Shown in pieces: positions 12,804 to 22,657 of a DNA stretch of 64,000 nt. The notes under the pieces are model-generated. The model was not told where the DNA came from. It saw only the letters and a list, made by a program, of their open reading frames with translations, and ran no database searches. Every line of letters begins with the position of its first letter. Positions within the stretch are counted from its first letter, which is position 1. The stretch comes from Trogon surrucura (taxonomy: Eukaryota; Chordata; Aves; Trogoniformes; Trogonidae), in the NCBI GenBank assembly GCA_020746105.1, contig CM036622.1, forward strand, positions 41,703,477-41,767,476, written 5' to 3'. A program made the position numbers and the translations under genes.

Positions 12804-13298
12804 GCTAATGGAAGTACTAAGAAAGCTGGTGGGGACTATAAGGCTACTTCCCCTACCCTACCTGCTTCTAAGATCCCAGCCTTTTCTCCCACTTCTGGGA
12901 AAAGCAGCTCAGCACCTGCTTCTAGCGGTGACAGCTCTAGCCCTCTTAATCCACCCACTAAAACCTCCCTTCCTTCCTCTAATCTTCTCGGTCCTCAGAC
13001 AGGTCGCATCACTTACTCTACCTCCCTCATCCCCTCTGTCTCTAACGGCTCCTCCAAGTTCCAGAGCCCCACTTACCCAGGGAAAGGTCACCACCTCTCC
13101 TTCTCACTCCAGACTCAAAACGGCCGGCCGCCCCCTCCTTCCTCCTCTACCTCCCCTCCCTCCTCTACCTCTCCCACTTCACTGAACCAAGGTGTGAAGA
13201 GCATCAGGACAATCCACACACCTAGCTTCACCAGCTACAAGGCACAGAACGGGAATGCCGGCAAGTCCACCCCATCCACGGCCAAGGAGCCATCCTAA
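12804..13298 (+). CDS. KIAA1217: KIAA1217 last coding exon with stop
   Basis: The acceptor is CTTTATTTGCAG. Translation gives ANGSTKKAGGDYK, a long Ser/Pro-rich region (SLPASKIPA-like and GKGHHLSFS motifs), then LNQGVKSIRTIHTPSFTSYK and the stop codon at 13296-13298. It encodes 164 residues. The end GKSTPSTAKEPS corresponds to the vertebrate SKT terminus. Bases 13125-13180 are almost pure pyrimidine (CCTCCT-type repeats) coding P/S runs, a likely site of length variation between species. Confidence 0.95.
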   Translation, partial: ANGSTKKAGGDYKATSPTLPASKIPAFSPTSGKSSSAPASSGDSSSPLNPPTKTSLPSSNLLGPQTGRITYSTSLIPSVSNGSSKFQSPTYPGKGHHLSFSLQTQNGRPPPPSSSTSPPSSTSPTSLNQGVKSIRTIHTPSFTSYKAQNGNAGKSTPSTAKEPS

Positions 13299-13959
13299 AG
13301 GCTCGGCACCGCACGCAGGCAAGGTCACCGAGGCTTTGTGCTCGTTTTCATAGAATCCGCAGCCAATATTTTAGCCAGGGAACGTAACCATTTTGCTGTA
13401 TTGCTGGAGGCTTAACACTAATCACGTGCTGAATACTGATTATTACACTAGATTAGAGTGGAGCTTTTTTGTAAAACTGTTGCTGTTGTAATGATAAAAG
13501 AGCATTTTCTTCCTATAGACGGCACCCCGTACAAAAAAGCGTGAAGGTGTGTGAGTGAACTTGACTGCGTGCGCACAGCGGTGTGCACTGAGCATGGGAA
13601 AATGTATGGTTAAAAATTTAGTAAGTTGTTTTGTATAAAGCTATTTTTCATTATGGGGACTAGAAGTGAACAGAGATATACACAACTGTAAAACTGAAAC
13701 TAAAGTATTTTTCTTTTATTTTGGTGTTATTTAGCTTTGTTACAGATTTCTATTTTTGTCAACAAACGTCATGGTTCCTTTCGAGATCTTTTTGCCAAAA
13801 CATTTTGATACTATTGTAATGTACATTTGAAAGTAGTATGCTGGACAGTAAACCTCTACACAAGAAACACAACAAGACTGGTCTTAGTGTGTATGAGGCA
13901 ACTCAACCTATTGCACTGCCATTCAGATTATATTTAAGAATTTGTCAGCCAAGAAAAAA

Positions 13960-13965
13960 AATAAA
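13960..13965 (+). terminator. candidate poly(A) signal 1 of KIAA1217
   Basis: AATAAA lies in AAATAAATAAATTG and is followed by a T-rich stretch (TTGTTTTACAC) that could act as the downstream element. Confidence 0.5.
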
Positions 13966-14156
13966 TAAATTGTTTTACACATCTAGGTAGTTGCTGATTA
14001 CTTTTTTTTCTTAGCTAAATCCACCCTTTCTCCTTCGGTTTTATTCTACTGAGACCTGGAAACCCATTAATGTATTGCATTGTGGATTTTAAATTGTACA
14101 CTTCTGTACTGTTCTGTATACTGGCAAACTTTTGTACATATCTATAAATATATATA

Positions 14157-14166
14157 AATAAATAAA
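14157..14166 (+). terminator. candidate poly(A) signal 2 of KIAA1217
   Basis: Overlapping AATAAA copies in TATAAATAAATAAATAC are followed by GTATGTGGCTGGGC, a good GT-rich downstream element. This is one of the two best candidates for the main site. Confidence 0.55.
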
Positions 14167-14315
14167 TACTGTATGTGGCTGGGCACATAGAGTAGTTTTA
14201 CCATACCAAAGTTAATTTTTATGCATGCTTAAAAAATATATATGGGGAGGGGGTGAAAAAGGTGGATGTCAAACAGGAAAAAAAAGCAAGAAGCTTGCAT
14301 AGCTCATGGTTTTGT

Positions 14316-14329
14316 AAATAAATTTATTT
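14316..14329. terminator. palindromic AAATAAATTTATTT poly(A) signal
   Basis: A perfect 14-bp palindrome carries AATAAA on both strands (14317-14322 on +; TTTATT at 14323-14328 gives AATAAA on -). It lies in the KIAA1217 3' end and could end transcripts from either direction. Function is inference. Confidence 0.4.
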
Positions 14330-14383
14330 GTATAACAACATAATGTAATATACAGAATTATGATAAGCAAAGATCTTTACAAA

Positions 14384-14389
14384 AATAAA
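14384..14389 (+). terminator. candidate distal poly(A) signal of KIAA1217
   Basis: AATAAA in ACAAAAATAAAGGGC is followed by TTGTATTTTGTTGCC, a T/GT-rich downstream element. It was used to set the estimated gene end. Confidence 0.5.
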
Positions 14390-15973
14390 GGGCTGCATGC
14401 TTATATATTTGTATTTTGTTGCCAATAACTTTTATAACGGTCTCATTTAGCTGTTAAGCTAAATGTTAAACCATCATGAGAAAAACTGCCTTTTTTCCAT
14501 CTTAAAGCCGTACATAAGTATTAATTCTAAACTGGGGTATTTAAAATTTACCTGGACAAAAGCTAACTGCTGGAACTCTAGGTTAGAAAACTAGCAAGAA
14601 AAAAAAAAGAAAGCACCAAACCTTTGACTGATTGAATGAGGTATCCTCTCTTCCACCTTTGAGTATTCTTTTATTCCTCCTTGTGAAACAGAATTTCTTA
14701 AAATGTGTCATTTCAAGGCTGAGCCCTCAAATGATGCAGCCCTTGGACCAGCAGTAATGAAAGACTGTAAAAGTTAACTCATACCTGTTGAGCACGACAC
14801 GCAGGCTGCTTCCAGCAGGGTCCTGCTGAGCCCCATCCCCACCACTGCCGTGGCGGTCGGGCCCCAGGCACCCGCAGAACCCCGCAGCTCCAGCGTCCGG
14901 CTGCGAGTCGAGCCAGGGACAAGCCGGGGGGGGGCTCCAAAGGCAAAGCGAAGCAGAAGTGGGGGTTCACAGCACTCGCCCCCAACCAGCAGAGTGAAGC
15001 CACTTCTCTTCCAGCTGGCACAGAGAAGCAGCGGCTCCAAAGCCTGGTCTGGGAGCAGCTGATGGAGGTGGGGCAAGAACCTCTCAAAAAAAGTCACACT
15101 TCACACCCTGGACCGCGCGTTTCCCGGGAGTGTTTTCTACTTTCTTAAGTGTTATGTTACTCCTTTGCTGTGAAGGGAACAAGCCTGACCCAGTGCCATA
15201 TCCTGTTACCAGGTAAGGGCATGTCCCTCCACAACAGAGCAAACACAGAGCATCAGGAGACTGGGTCCCAGGCTGCTCCTTTACGGTGCGCAGCCAAAAA
15301 CGTATGTTCAAGCTAAATGATGGACATACAAGGTCTTGTTCTTAAACTGTTAGTCTGGCATCCCCCAGGAATCCGACACTGCAAAACAGTAACTTGCTAA
15401 GACCTGATCCTTTGTAACTGTGAGAGCTGGCCCCAAGGAGCTGTCGTGCAGCCAGGCAGGGTCCTCAGCGGCAGACCTTGGCCCTGGCCCTGCGCTGCCC
15501 CGCGGAACTGGGACACGCACCCCTGGGCAGCAGCTCTGGGACTGCTCCTGCTGCTGCTTCAGCCTCTTCAGGTGACGGGTTACAGCAGCACATGCCCTGT
15601 ATCTGAATTTAGATGGTGACAGCAGCTGTGTAAACAACCAGAGGTCCTTGCACAGTCCCTGGGCGCTCAGCAGGCCTTACATAAGGCACAGCTTTACTCA
15701 ACAGGTAATTACTGCTTGTGGTGGCGAACGTAGACATTCCATCAGGGAATGAACACAACACCCACTCGTGGCCTCAGCTACACTGCGATGTGCACGTCTT
15801 CCAGCAACCATCACATTTCATGCACCTCCATGTCTCGCCCTCGGTGCAGGGGTGCAGCACCCGCCAGGAAAACAACTGCAGGCTCGGGAGCTCATCACCT
15901 GCTGTGTGGGCACCGCTGGGAGTCGGGCAGCGTTTATTCCCTCCCCACCCCGCTTTCATGAACACAGGACAGG

Positions 15974-16154
15974 GAATCACAGAATGGCCTGGGCTGGAAG
16001 GGACCTTAGAGATCATTTTAATCCAACCTCCCTGTTGTGGGCAGGGACGCCACCTCTCGACTAGGTCAGGCAACACGTGAGAACCAAACGGGAATCAAAC
16101 CCGCAACCTTTGCTGTTTCAAGCACCACGCTCAGCCCACTGAGCTAAACCGGCC
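15974..16154 (-). mobile_element. tRNA-Ile/CR1 SINE (TguSINE1-like)
   Basis: On the - strand the element begins with GGTTTAGCTCAGTGGGCTGAGC (A-box-like) and GGTTGCGGGTTTGATTCCC (B-box-like), the two promoter boxes of a tRNA. It then runs into GGGAGGTTGGATTAAAATG and GGTCCCTTCCAGCCCAGGCC, the CR1 3' end. A tRNA head with a CR1 tail is the layout of the zebra finch SINE TguSINE1, mobilised by CR1 machinery. The copy is near full length and mildly diverged. No clear target-site duplication is visible. Confidence 0.82.
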
Positions 16155-17875
16155 CTCAAAGGGGTGTGCACAGGCTGCAGCTCAGGACCAGGAATGCTTC
16201 TGAACGCCAGGCAGAGTATTTAGAAAAATTATCAAGTCTGTAAATAGATCCCTTAAGCACAGAAGAAATGGCACAGGCTGGCAAATAAAAAAAGCCAAGG
16301 TTCTCCCTGCCAACCAGTTACGAAGAGGCAGTTTTGGTGGAGGTGACTGCAGCCAGAGTTAGGGACAGGAGCCACTGGGTGGCTTCCACCGCGAGAGGCA
16401 CTCGGTGCTATCGGGATGGCTCCCAGGAGGCGGCAGGCTGCTGTGCTCCTCACAGCCAGCCTGCATCCGAAACAGGGATGTGCAAAAAAGCAGCCCACCC
16501 TCCTTGTTCTTGCCAGGGCACTTCAGCCCAGGCAATTCCACATCAAGCTCTCGCCAGCTCTTGGGCAGTCTAAAGATGACAGAGGCCCTTCAACAAAAAA
16601 GAACCGCACAGGGTACCGTGCGTGTCCCCAGGGTGCCAGCTCTGCTAGCTGTTGCGTTTGCAGCACAAGTCTCTTCTGTGAGCATCCATCAGGTTTCTTT
16701 AGTTTGCAGTGATCCCACAGATTCAGATGTGATGGGACCTCAGTGCTCTGAAAAATCTGTATTGAAGCAGACTGGAAAGGTGACCAGGACCTTCCTGGTG
16801 CCGGCTGTGGTCCGAGCCAGCCCCGGACTTCCCCGCAGAGCACACACGATCCCCGTGTGCCAGCTGACTTGACCTGCGGGGATTGCAGCAAAAATGAAGC
16901 AACGCAGCACCCAGCCCCTGTGCTGGGCAGGGCACGGTGGTGGGGTGGCAGAGCAGAAGAGTATGCACGGAGCAGGGGAGAGGAGGGGTGTGCAGAACAG
17001 TTCTGCCTAGAAATGTGCAGGGTGAAAATCCATCTGATCCCTACTAAGAGGCAAACCCGTGCACTTGAAGAGTCATGGGTTCAATAAGAGACGATTAAGG
17101 TAGATTTTTAGTCTCCTGACTGTGAGCCACAGGTACACACACCGCTTCAACGACGGCAGCTCTGGTTTAAGTTGTTCCCCCTCCCAGCCACACGTCAACC
17201 AACACTCTTCTTTCTGCAGACTGTCACAATTAATTGCTTGATTACTATCTAAATGAGGACAGTGTAATAACCTGGCTTTAAAACAAGAACAAAGCTTTAT
17301 ATACCAGATGCAGTCACATTTCAAACTCTTTCATCCTGCCTGGACAAAGTGGAGAGATGTTCTCCTCGTACGCTGCAGGCAGGAAAAGACCCTTATCTGC
17401 AGCTCAGCAAAGGATTTTCCCTCAGCTCTGCAGCAGCATGAAAGTAATTAAGAAACTGTCTTGACAGTGGCCATGCTTTAATTCCGCATTATCAGTGCTG
17501 TTAGTGATACTAATGGGGACTATATCAGGCTGTTTAGCACCTTCCAGCTACCAGATGCCAGAAAAGGGATTTCAAACTAAACCACTGATCCCCACTGGAA
17601 TAAGAATTGCTCTTGGGAACCATTTTAGAAATCCAGACATTGTTATTGCTACCAACACAGTTCATCCTTTCATTATTTCTCCATCAGATCTCAGCTTAGA
17701 CCTGTTCCTGATGACTTACAGCAAGACAGCTCCAAGCACTCCTCGGACCAAAAGCACTTTCCCAAGCCAGTTTAAATTCTGATGATGACAAATAAACAAC
17801 CAAAAACTGAACACAAATGGAAATGTTAAGAAATTCTGCTTAAACATTTTTAAAATCCCCTTTTTTACTCTAAGC

Positions 17876-18042
17876 ATGATCAAACAGTGGCACAGATTGC
17901 CCAGGGAGGTTGTGGACCCTCCATTGCTGGAGATACTCAAAACCCAACCAGCCCCAGCCCTGAGCAACTTGCCTGAGGCGGGGCAGGACTAGGAGATCCC
18001 CAGAGGTCTGTGCCCCCCTCAACTGCTCTGTGACCCAGAGCT
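17876..18042 (+). mobile_element. CR1 LINE 3' fragment
   Basis: The sequence from GCACAGATTGCCCAGGGAGG through TTGTGGACCCTCCATTGCTG to the 'gagatactcaaaacccaacc' region follows the end of CR1 ORF2 and the start of its 3'UTR. It is truncated at both ends and diverged. It lies downstream of the ARHGAP21 3' end. Confidence 0.7.
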
Positions 18043-20079
18043 GCACCTCCTGCTGCATCCAGCTTCCAGAGGAAATACTGGCACTTAAGAGCATTCACCT
18101 CAGGCACAAAAGCATTTCCCTTTCTGTGTCAATCAGGCTGTCGCCCATCTCTTTTAGAGGAGGAAGAGGAAAAATAAAAAAAAAAACCCCAAACAGAGGC
18201 ACCACAGGTAGGGGTCTGAAGTAGCTGCTGTTAAGATCAGGACATAGCAATGGCTCCTAAAAAACTTGTCATCTCAACTGTCACACTGTGTGGAATTTAA
18301 GATGGCCCCAAATCTTGGCAGTTTTCAAAGATCAGAAGAAACATCACTGTTGTCCCAGCCTCAGGTATGCTGCCACATGCTACTTTCTTCGCATAGATCT
18401 CAGTAATCTCCTCTCCCTGATGCACCTGACAAATTGCTCCCTGCACCTCCCCTTCAAGCGCTTCCCTACAGCTTCCCTCCCTCCCACTTGGCCTGCCAGG
18501 TCATCTCCTCCAAGACGTGATTTACAGGGAAAGGGCACAGCAGCAGTGGTCTGTACTGCCATAATCCTTTTCTTACATCCCCATAGGTATCCCTGACTTT
18601 TGTCCAAGCTTCTTCTGAACTTCCATGCAGCCAGTGCAGCAGCAGACAATCCCATGGAGGCTGCCGAGGGCTTAAATTTATACCTGTAGCATTGTCAACC
18701 AATACAATTCCCCTTCAGTTGGCCTGTTTTCAAATTCCTGATTTTTCAAAAGATCCTGTGCCCTACTCCGGTCAACACAAGAAAAGTTGTATATTCTCAA
18801 GACCTGGCAGCCATGAATCTACACTCGGGAGTTAAAATCATTAGTTATCTACAAACAAAACAAAAATTGACTTGCTCCATCACAATGTCTGTCAAATCAG
18901 AGTAAGATGCCGACCACCAGGACCCGCTACGTGCCTCCGTAAGTACACTGCTTCACCGAGAACACGCCTGCGACTTACGGTGGATGCTCAGCACATGCCC
19001 TAACAAACTTCTCTGAGGCTAGTGATGGGACAAAATACGCCTCCAGTAAAAGACGATGGGTATTTGCTGATAAACAGCATTGCAGAGGCATCACACCACC
19101 GTATTTTTAAATCCCTTGTTCAAATACGCTTTGCTATTAGGGCTGAAACAAAAATCATCAATTACTCCTTGCCCCACAGAACACAGGCGCTCCCCTCCTC
19201 ACGCTGCAGGCAGGAACGCTGCTAACGCACCGGCTTCCCAGGCACTCCGGGGAGAGAAGACATTTTTAGCTTGCAGGGAGATCGCAAGAACACAATTCAT
19301 TCAACTGGTACTAGACGCCCCCATTTGCGTGGCAAGAACTTTCACAGATGCCAGCTGTTGTATCCGACGCTTTCCTTCACAGTCAACTTTTTTAATCATT
19401 TCTCAAAAGGATCAAAACCACAGTACGTTAAAGCATGGGGTTGTTACAGGCACTTGGGAAAGCAGCAAAGTCTGCTTAAAACCAAGTCAGTCTACACATC
19501 CTAGTTACCACGATTCTTTCTCAGTAACAGGACATATGCATAAGATTTCTTCTCTGCTCATGATTTTAATTTCTTATTTATCATCCATACAGGTTTAATC
19601 CTCTGTGAAGCAAGCAGTAGACTTGAGAATACCCCAAGTGCTGAAAACTGCTTTGCTTTCAAATAAGTGTGCAATAAAATCAAAGACAAAAAAAATATAA
19701 CGAGTAGAGTACACACACAGAAGGGTTTTTATGGCAGAAACTATAAAAAATGCAAGACCTGCACTACACTATTGCTCTGACTGGGAGATACTGGTATTCA
19801 CTCCGTATGACTGGGAGTGATGACGAACGTGGCTTTCTTCAGTGCTACAAACCCAGCATATTAAACATAAGCAACTTGCTTCACGCCTCAGAATAAGATT
19901 ACGTATCAAGATGAAAATATGGAATCTCCCTCACACGCTGGCCTCCAAGGCGCTCTCCCACAAACAAAAGGCGCTAAAGAGAAGCGCCCTTGGTCCAGGA
20001 GCAACCGCAGGTTTCGCAATCCTGAGAGCGACTGCCCACTGCATTTCAAACCCCTTCATTAGGACGAATTCACATCATG

Positions 20080-20923
20080 CAAGGAGTCACCAAAACAATT
20101 TTTATTTCCAGTGTTTAAGTGGGTATGCACACAGGCATGATACAGGTTTGGACTCATTAGGTCTTCATGCAGAATTATATTCTCGATAAAAGAAACCAGT
20201 TCCATCCAGTATCCACTATCTACACGCCTATGTTACAACATTTATATCAAATCTGGTATCTGAAGAAAAGATACACATGTAATATGTACATTTAAGTTAC
20301 TTATTTTACAGAAAGATTAAAAATTCAAGTCACATAAAACTCAAAATCTGTATTAAAATTGGAAATATAAAACTCCAATATTTACTGGAATGCCTAAGGA
20401 ATGGAAGCTCTGTAGCCACCTGTGTTAACATTTGTAAAATGCAATGAAACTCGTTAACAGTAAAATGCATTCATTTGTTTGTAGTAACTTTCTCTAATTT
20501 AACAATATGGCACCCTAACAAACCAAATGAATTTATGATGAGGCACTTGTTAGTGACTAAACCAAAAGAACAATTTTTCTGCATACTAATGCCAGGCCAA
20601 CTCTCAGTCAGAAAACCATGTATACACTACACAGCGTGTTGCATCAGATGCTTTGTTCAACATTTGTATGCAGCCATCAAATATACTTTTTCTTAAAATA
20701 TATATATATATACTTTAACTTTAGTGTTCTTCTGGCTGTGGTAATGCACTGTGAAGACGTTCCACAGAGCATATCGATGAAACCAGCCCAAATGAAGGCT
20801 GCATAACAACAACAGTACAGGGAAAAAAAAAAAATATATATATGTACACACACACATACACGCAGTTACTGGGAAGTGTAACAGTAAGTTAATGAATTGC
20901 TGTAGTGGACATATCTCCCCATT
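20080..20923 (-). other. ARHGAP21: ARHGAP21 3' untranslated region (estimated)
   Basis: The AT-rich sequence downstream of the stop codon has no coding frame. It contains TA and CA runs near 20698-20712 and 20833-20862. The lower limit is set by the only good AATAAA on the - strand, giving a 3'UTR of about 0.84 kb. Transcript data would be needed to fix it. Confidence 0.6.
20101..20106 (-). terminator. candidate poly(A) signal of ARHGAP21
   Basis: TTTATT on the + strand is AATAAA on the - strand, followed downstream by TTGTTTTGGTGACTCC, a good GT-rich element. I found no other AATAAA on this strand in the 1.8 kb below the stop. Confidence 0.6.
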
Positions 20924-22657
20924 TCAAAGATACTGGTAGAATCGAGATCTAACCACTTGGGTCCCAGACAGCTTATGAGGATGAGCATCAACTGCTGGGC
21001 TGAAGTTGTTCTTGTTCACGTTCTGATAATTTTCACCATTTACCTGGTCTGGTGGCTGAAATGGTCCCGAAGGTGGTGTTCTGTTAATTAAAGTCAAGCT
21101 GCTGGAAGAACTGCCTTCATCTGCCTGCATCTCTGCAGACAGAGGCAGACCTACCTTTGATACGTCTGCTAAGCTAGTGTTCTCAAGTCTGGGCTTTCCA
21201 GTTTCACCCGTATTAAGGTCAGTTGTGCTAGTGCGTAAACGTTCCCGTGCAAGCCAGTCTGAGATCGAGAGGTCCTGCGCTGGACATTTTGGCTTCAAAC
21301 GATTCACAGCTGAAAGCTCAGATTCCCTCTCTCTACCTTGACTCGGCTCTTGAGCTTTCCAAGCATTCAGGACACTTATTTCAGCAAAATCCCTCTGTCC
21401 TCCAAGCGTATGCCTTCGCCTGATATTTTTTCTCTTTGTAGTCTCTGCAGAGTTCGCTTTTTGATTCCCAACTCCAAACATGTCATCTGCAGATGATTTG
21501 AGTCGCAGCTTTAACCTATCTGTAATTTTAAGTCTCCAGGTAGGTTCTTGCTTGTCAGTCTCACTTCTGGCTGATGTAGCTAAACTGCTCGTTGATCTTC
21601 CTTTTTTCATTATGTCAAACATTTTGGTCACAGCGGGCAAGTCCTTCTCGCTCTTCGCATCCCCTGAACCCTCACTGTCTGTTTTGTGCCGTGCGGACTT
21701 CCTCCTAGACAGCGTGTCACATTCAATAAGTTTGTGTGAGCTAAAAAGTCTGCGACTCTCTAACTTTGGTGTTGAACTTCCCTCTGTACAACTTACTTCA
21801 CTTTCTTCAGAGTTCCTCCGACTGGTCTTTACCGCTTCTGGGACTTTCCCCTTGGACAGCCTTTCAGCGGCAGCACTGGTGGCAAAGACCGGGAAATCAC
21901 TTTCGCTGTCTGTCTCCATAGGACGCCCTTCGCTGATCAATTCGCTTCGTTCATCATCAGCATCTTCTCCCTTGCTTTCTGTCACCGACTGCACCTCAGG
22001 GCTCAGCATACTGGCATCTAAACCAGTCAGATACATAGTAGACGAAGTAGTTGAATAATCCGAGGTGATGGAACTGACATCAGCTGCTAAAAACTCACTG
22101 TGTTTAATTTCAGGGCTGGCTACTTTTTTGCATGAGTATCTGTGCTGGGAAGCCTGGGAGGAAGTGCTTAGTATAGTGCCCGAGTCAGACACTGTCTCCT
22201 CCACCTGGGAAGAAGATTGTGAAACAGGCATTTTTGGGTTACTCTTCTGCGTGATTGGCAGGCAGCTGAGATTTGGTGATTTTGTACATTTTTCATGGTA
22301 AGGCAGTGAAGGTTCCTCTGACAGGATACTTTCTTTCTTTAAGGACTTCTTCTCATCCTTTACAACATTCACATCTTTTTTACTGCTGTTCTCTTTTTCC
22401 TTCAGGACAAACATCCTTTGTTTTCTCCCTAGGTCTCTCTCTCTTTCACATTCCCCTTTAGCTATGTCCTCTTTTGTCGTGTCACCGCGAGATTGTTCTG
22501 CAAGCTCCTTCTTGAAAAACACATTATCCAACTCATCCTCTGAACTGCTTGGTTGTGGTTTCTCTTTTGTTTTTTTCCGCTTGCGACTAGCTGCTGCAAA
22601 AATGGAGGACACAAGCAGTTCCTTGCTATACTGATCCTTTCCAGAACCCCAAGAACC
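20924..22657 (-). CDS. ARHGAP21: ARHGAP21 last coding exon (C-terminal tail)
   Basis: On the - strand the acceptor TTTTTAACAG precedes GGTTCTTGGGG. The exon is 1734 nt, 577 residues plus the stop at 20924-20926. It opens with [20 protein letters not shown] and a basic RKRKK cluster (possible nuclear or membrane-binding patch), then [14 protein letters not shown]. Later come [38 protein letters not shown], the basic RRRHTLGG motif and [16 protein letters not shown], all close to vertebrate ARHGAP21. The region is Ser-rich, charged and probably disordered, with many candidate phosphorylation sites. The final residues VRSRFYQYL differ from the end I recall for human. Confidence 0.96.
   Translation of the reverse strand, partial: GSWGSGKDQYSKELLVSSIFAAASRKRKKTKEKPQPSSSEDELDNVFFKKELAEQSRGDTTKEDIAKGECERERDLGRKQRMFVLKEKENSSKKDVNVVKDEKKSLKKESILSEEPSLPYHEKCTKSPNLSCLPITQKSNPKMPVSQSSSQVEETVSDSGTILSTSSQASQHRYSCKKVASPEIKHSEFLAADVSSITSDYSTTSSTMYLTGLDASMLSPEVQSVTESKGEDADDERSELISEGRPMETDSESDFPVFATSAAAERLSKGKVPEAVKTSRRNSEESEVSCTEGSSTPKLESRRLFSSHKLIECDTLSRRKSARHKTDSEGSGDAKSEKDLPAVTKMFDIMKKGRSTSSLATSARSETDKQEPTWRLKITDRLKLRLKSSADDMFGVGNQKANSAETTKRKNIRRRHTLGGQRDFAEISVLNAWKAQEPSQGRERESELSAVNRLKPKCPAQDLSISDWLARERLRTSTTDLNTGETGKPRLENTSLADVSKVGLPLSAEMQADEGSSSSSLTLINRTPPSGPFQPPDQVNGENYQNVNKNNFSPAVDAHPHKLSGTQVVRSRFYQYL

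Larger units (their letters stand above)
1..14405 (+). other. KIAA1217: KIAA1217 (sickle tail) gene, 3' portion
   Basis: This is the 3' part of the gene for the sickle tail protein (SKT), whose upstream exons lie before base 1. Six coding exons (2046-2200, 2814-2960, 6270-6389, 9752-11440, 11922-12044, 12804-13298) join in a single frame and encode about 908 residues. Recognition rests on similarity to the remembered vertebrate SKT C-terminus: a proline run followed by RRSYLPGSGLTTTRSGD, the AFQKCSFMDVNSNSHAE segment, the FDEPMDIRSAYKRL block, the KKFKFKFPKKQLAALTQAIR block and the SIRTIHTP..SYKAQNG end. The family includes SRCIN1/p140Cap. SKT is known from mouse work on notochord and intervertebral disc, and is probably a cytoplasmic or cytoskeletal scaffold. 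Most of this part looks disordered, with one predicted coiled coil. The neighbour ARHGAP21 is convergent, as in other vertebrates. The upper boundary is my estimate from the last poly(A) signal. Confidence 0.93.
13299..14405 (+). other. KIAA1217: KIAA1217 3' untranslated region
   Basis: The region runs from the stop codon to the last good poly(A) signal and is AT-rich with no open frame. The end is inferred from signals, not from transcripts. Several AATAAA motifs suggest alternative polyadenylation. Confidence 0.75.
14406..20079. other. intergenic gap between convergent 3' ends
   Basis: This 5.7-kb stretch separates the estimated ends of KIAA1217 (+) and ARHGAP21 (-). The part from about 14770 to 17000 is GC-rich, which creates several long chance open frames (for example 16405-16872 and 19080-19598) with no domain or splice context. 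Recognised contents are one tRNA-CR1 SINE (15974-16154) and one CR1 fragment (17876-18042). I see no gene. Confidence 0.65.

Noticed and set aside
12808-13185. 125-codon open frame overlapping the last KIAA1217 exon in another frame
   Set aside because: It is a by-product of the pyrimidine-rich coding sequence; the true frame matches SKT and ends at the conserved terminus.
15974-16154. Possible functional tRNA gene
   Set aside because: The tRNA-like head lacks a complete acceptor stem and continues directly into a CR1 tail, so it is a SINE.
16405-16872. 155-codon open frame in the intergenic gap
   Set aside because: GC-rich sequence with overlapping frames on both strands, no recognisable domain and no splice or promoter context.
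19080-19598. 172-codon open frame downstream of ARHGAP21
   Set aside because: No family resemblance, basic and low-complexity composition, no upstream context; likely chance.
21480-22058. 192-codon frame on the + strand opposite the last ARHGAP21 exon
   Set aside because: Antisense shadow of a Ser-rich coding exon.
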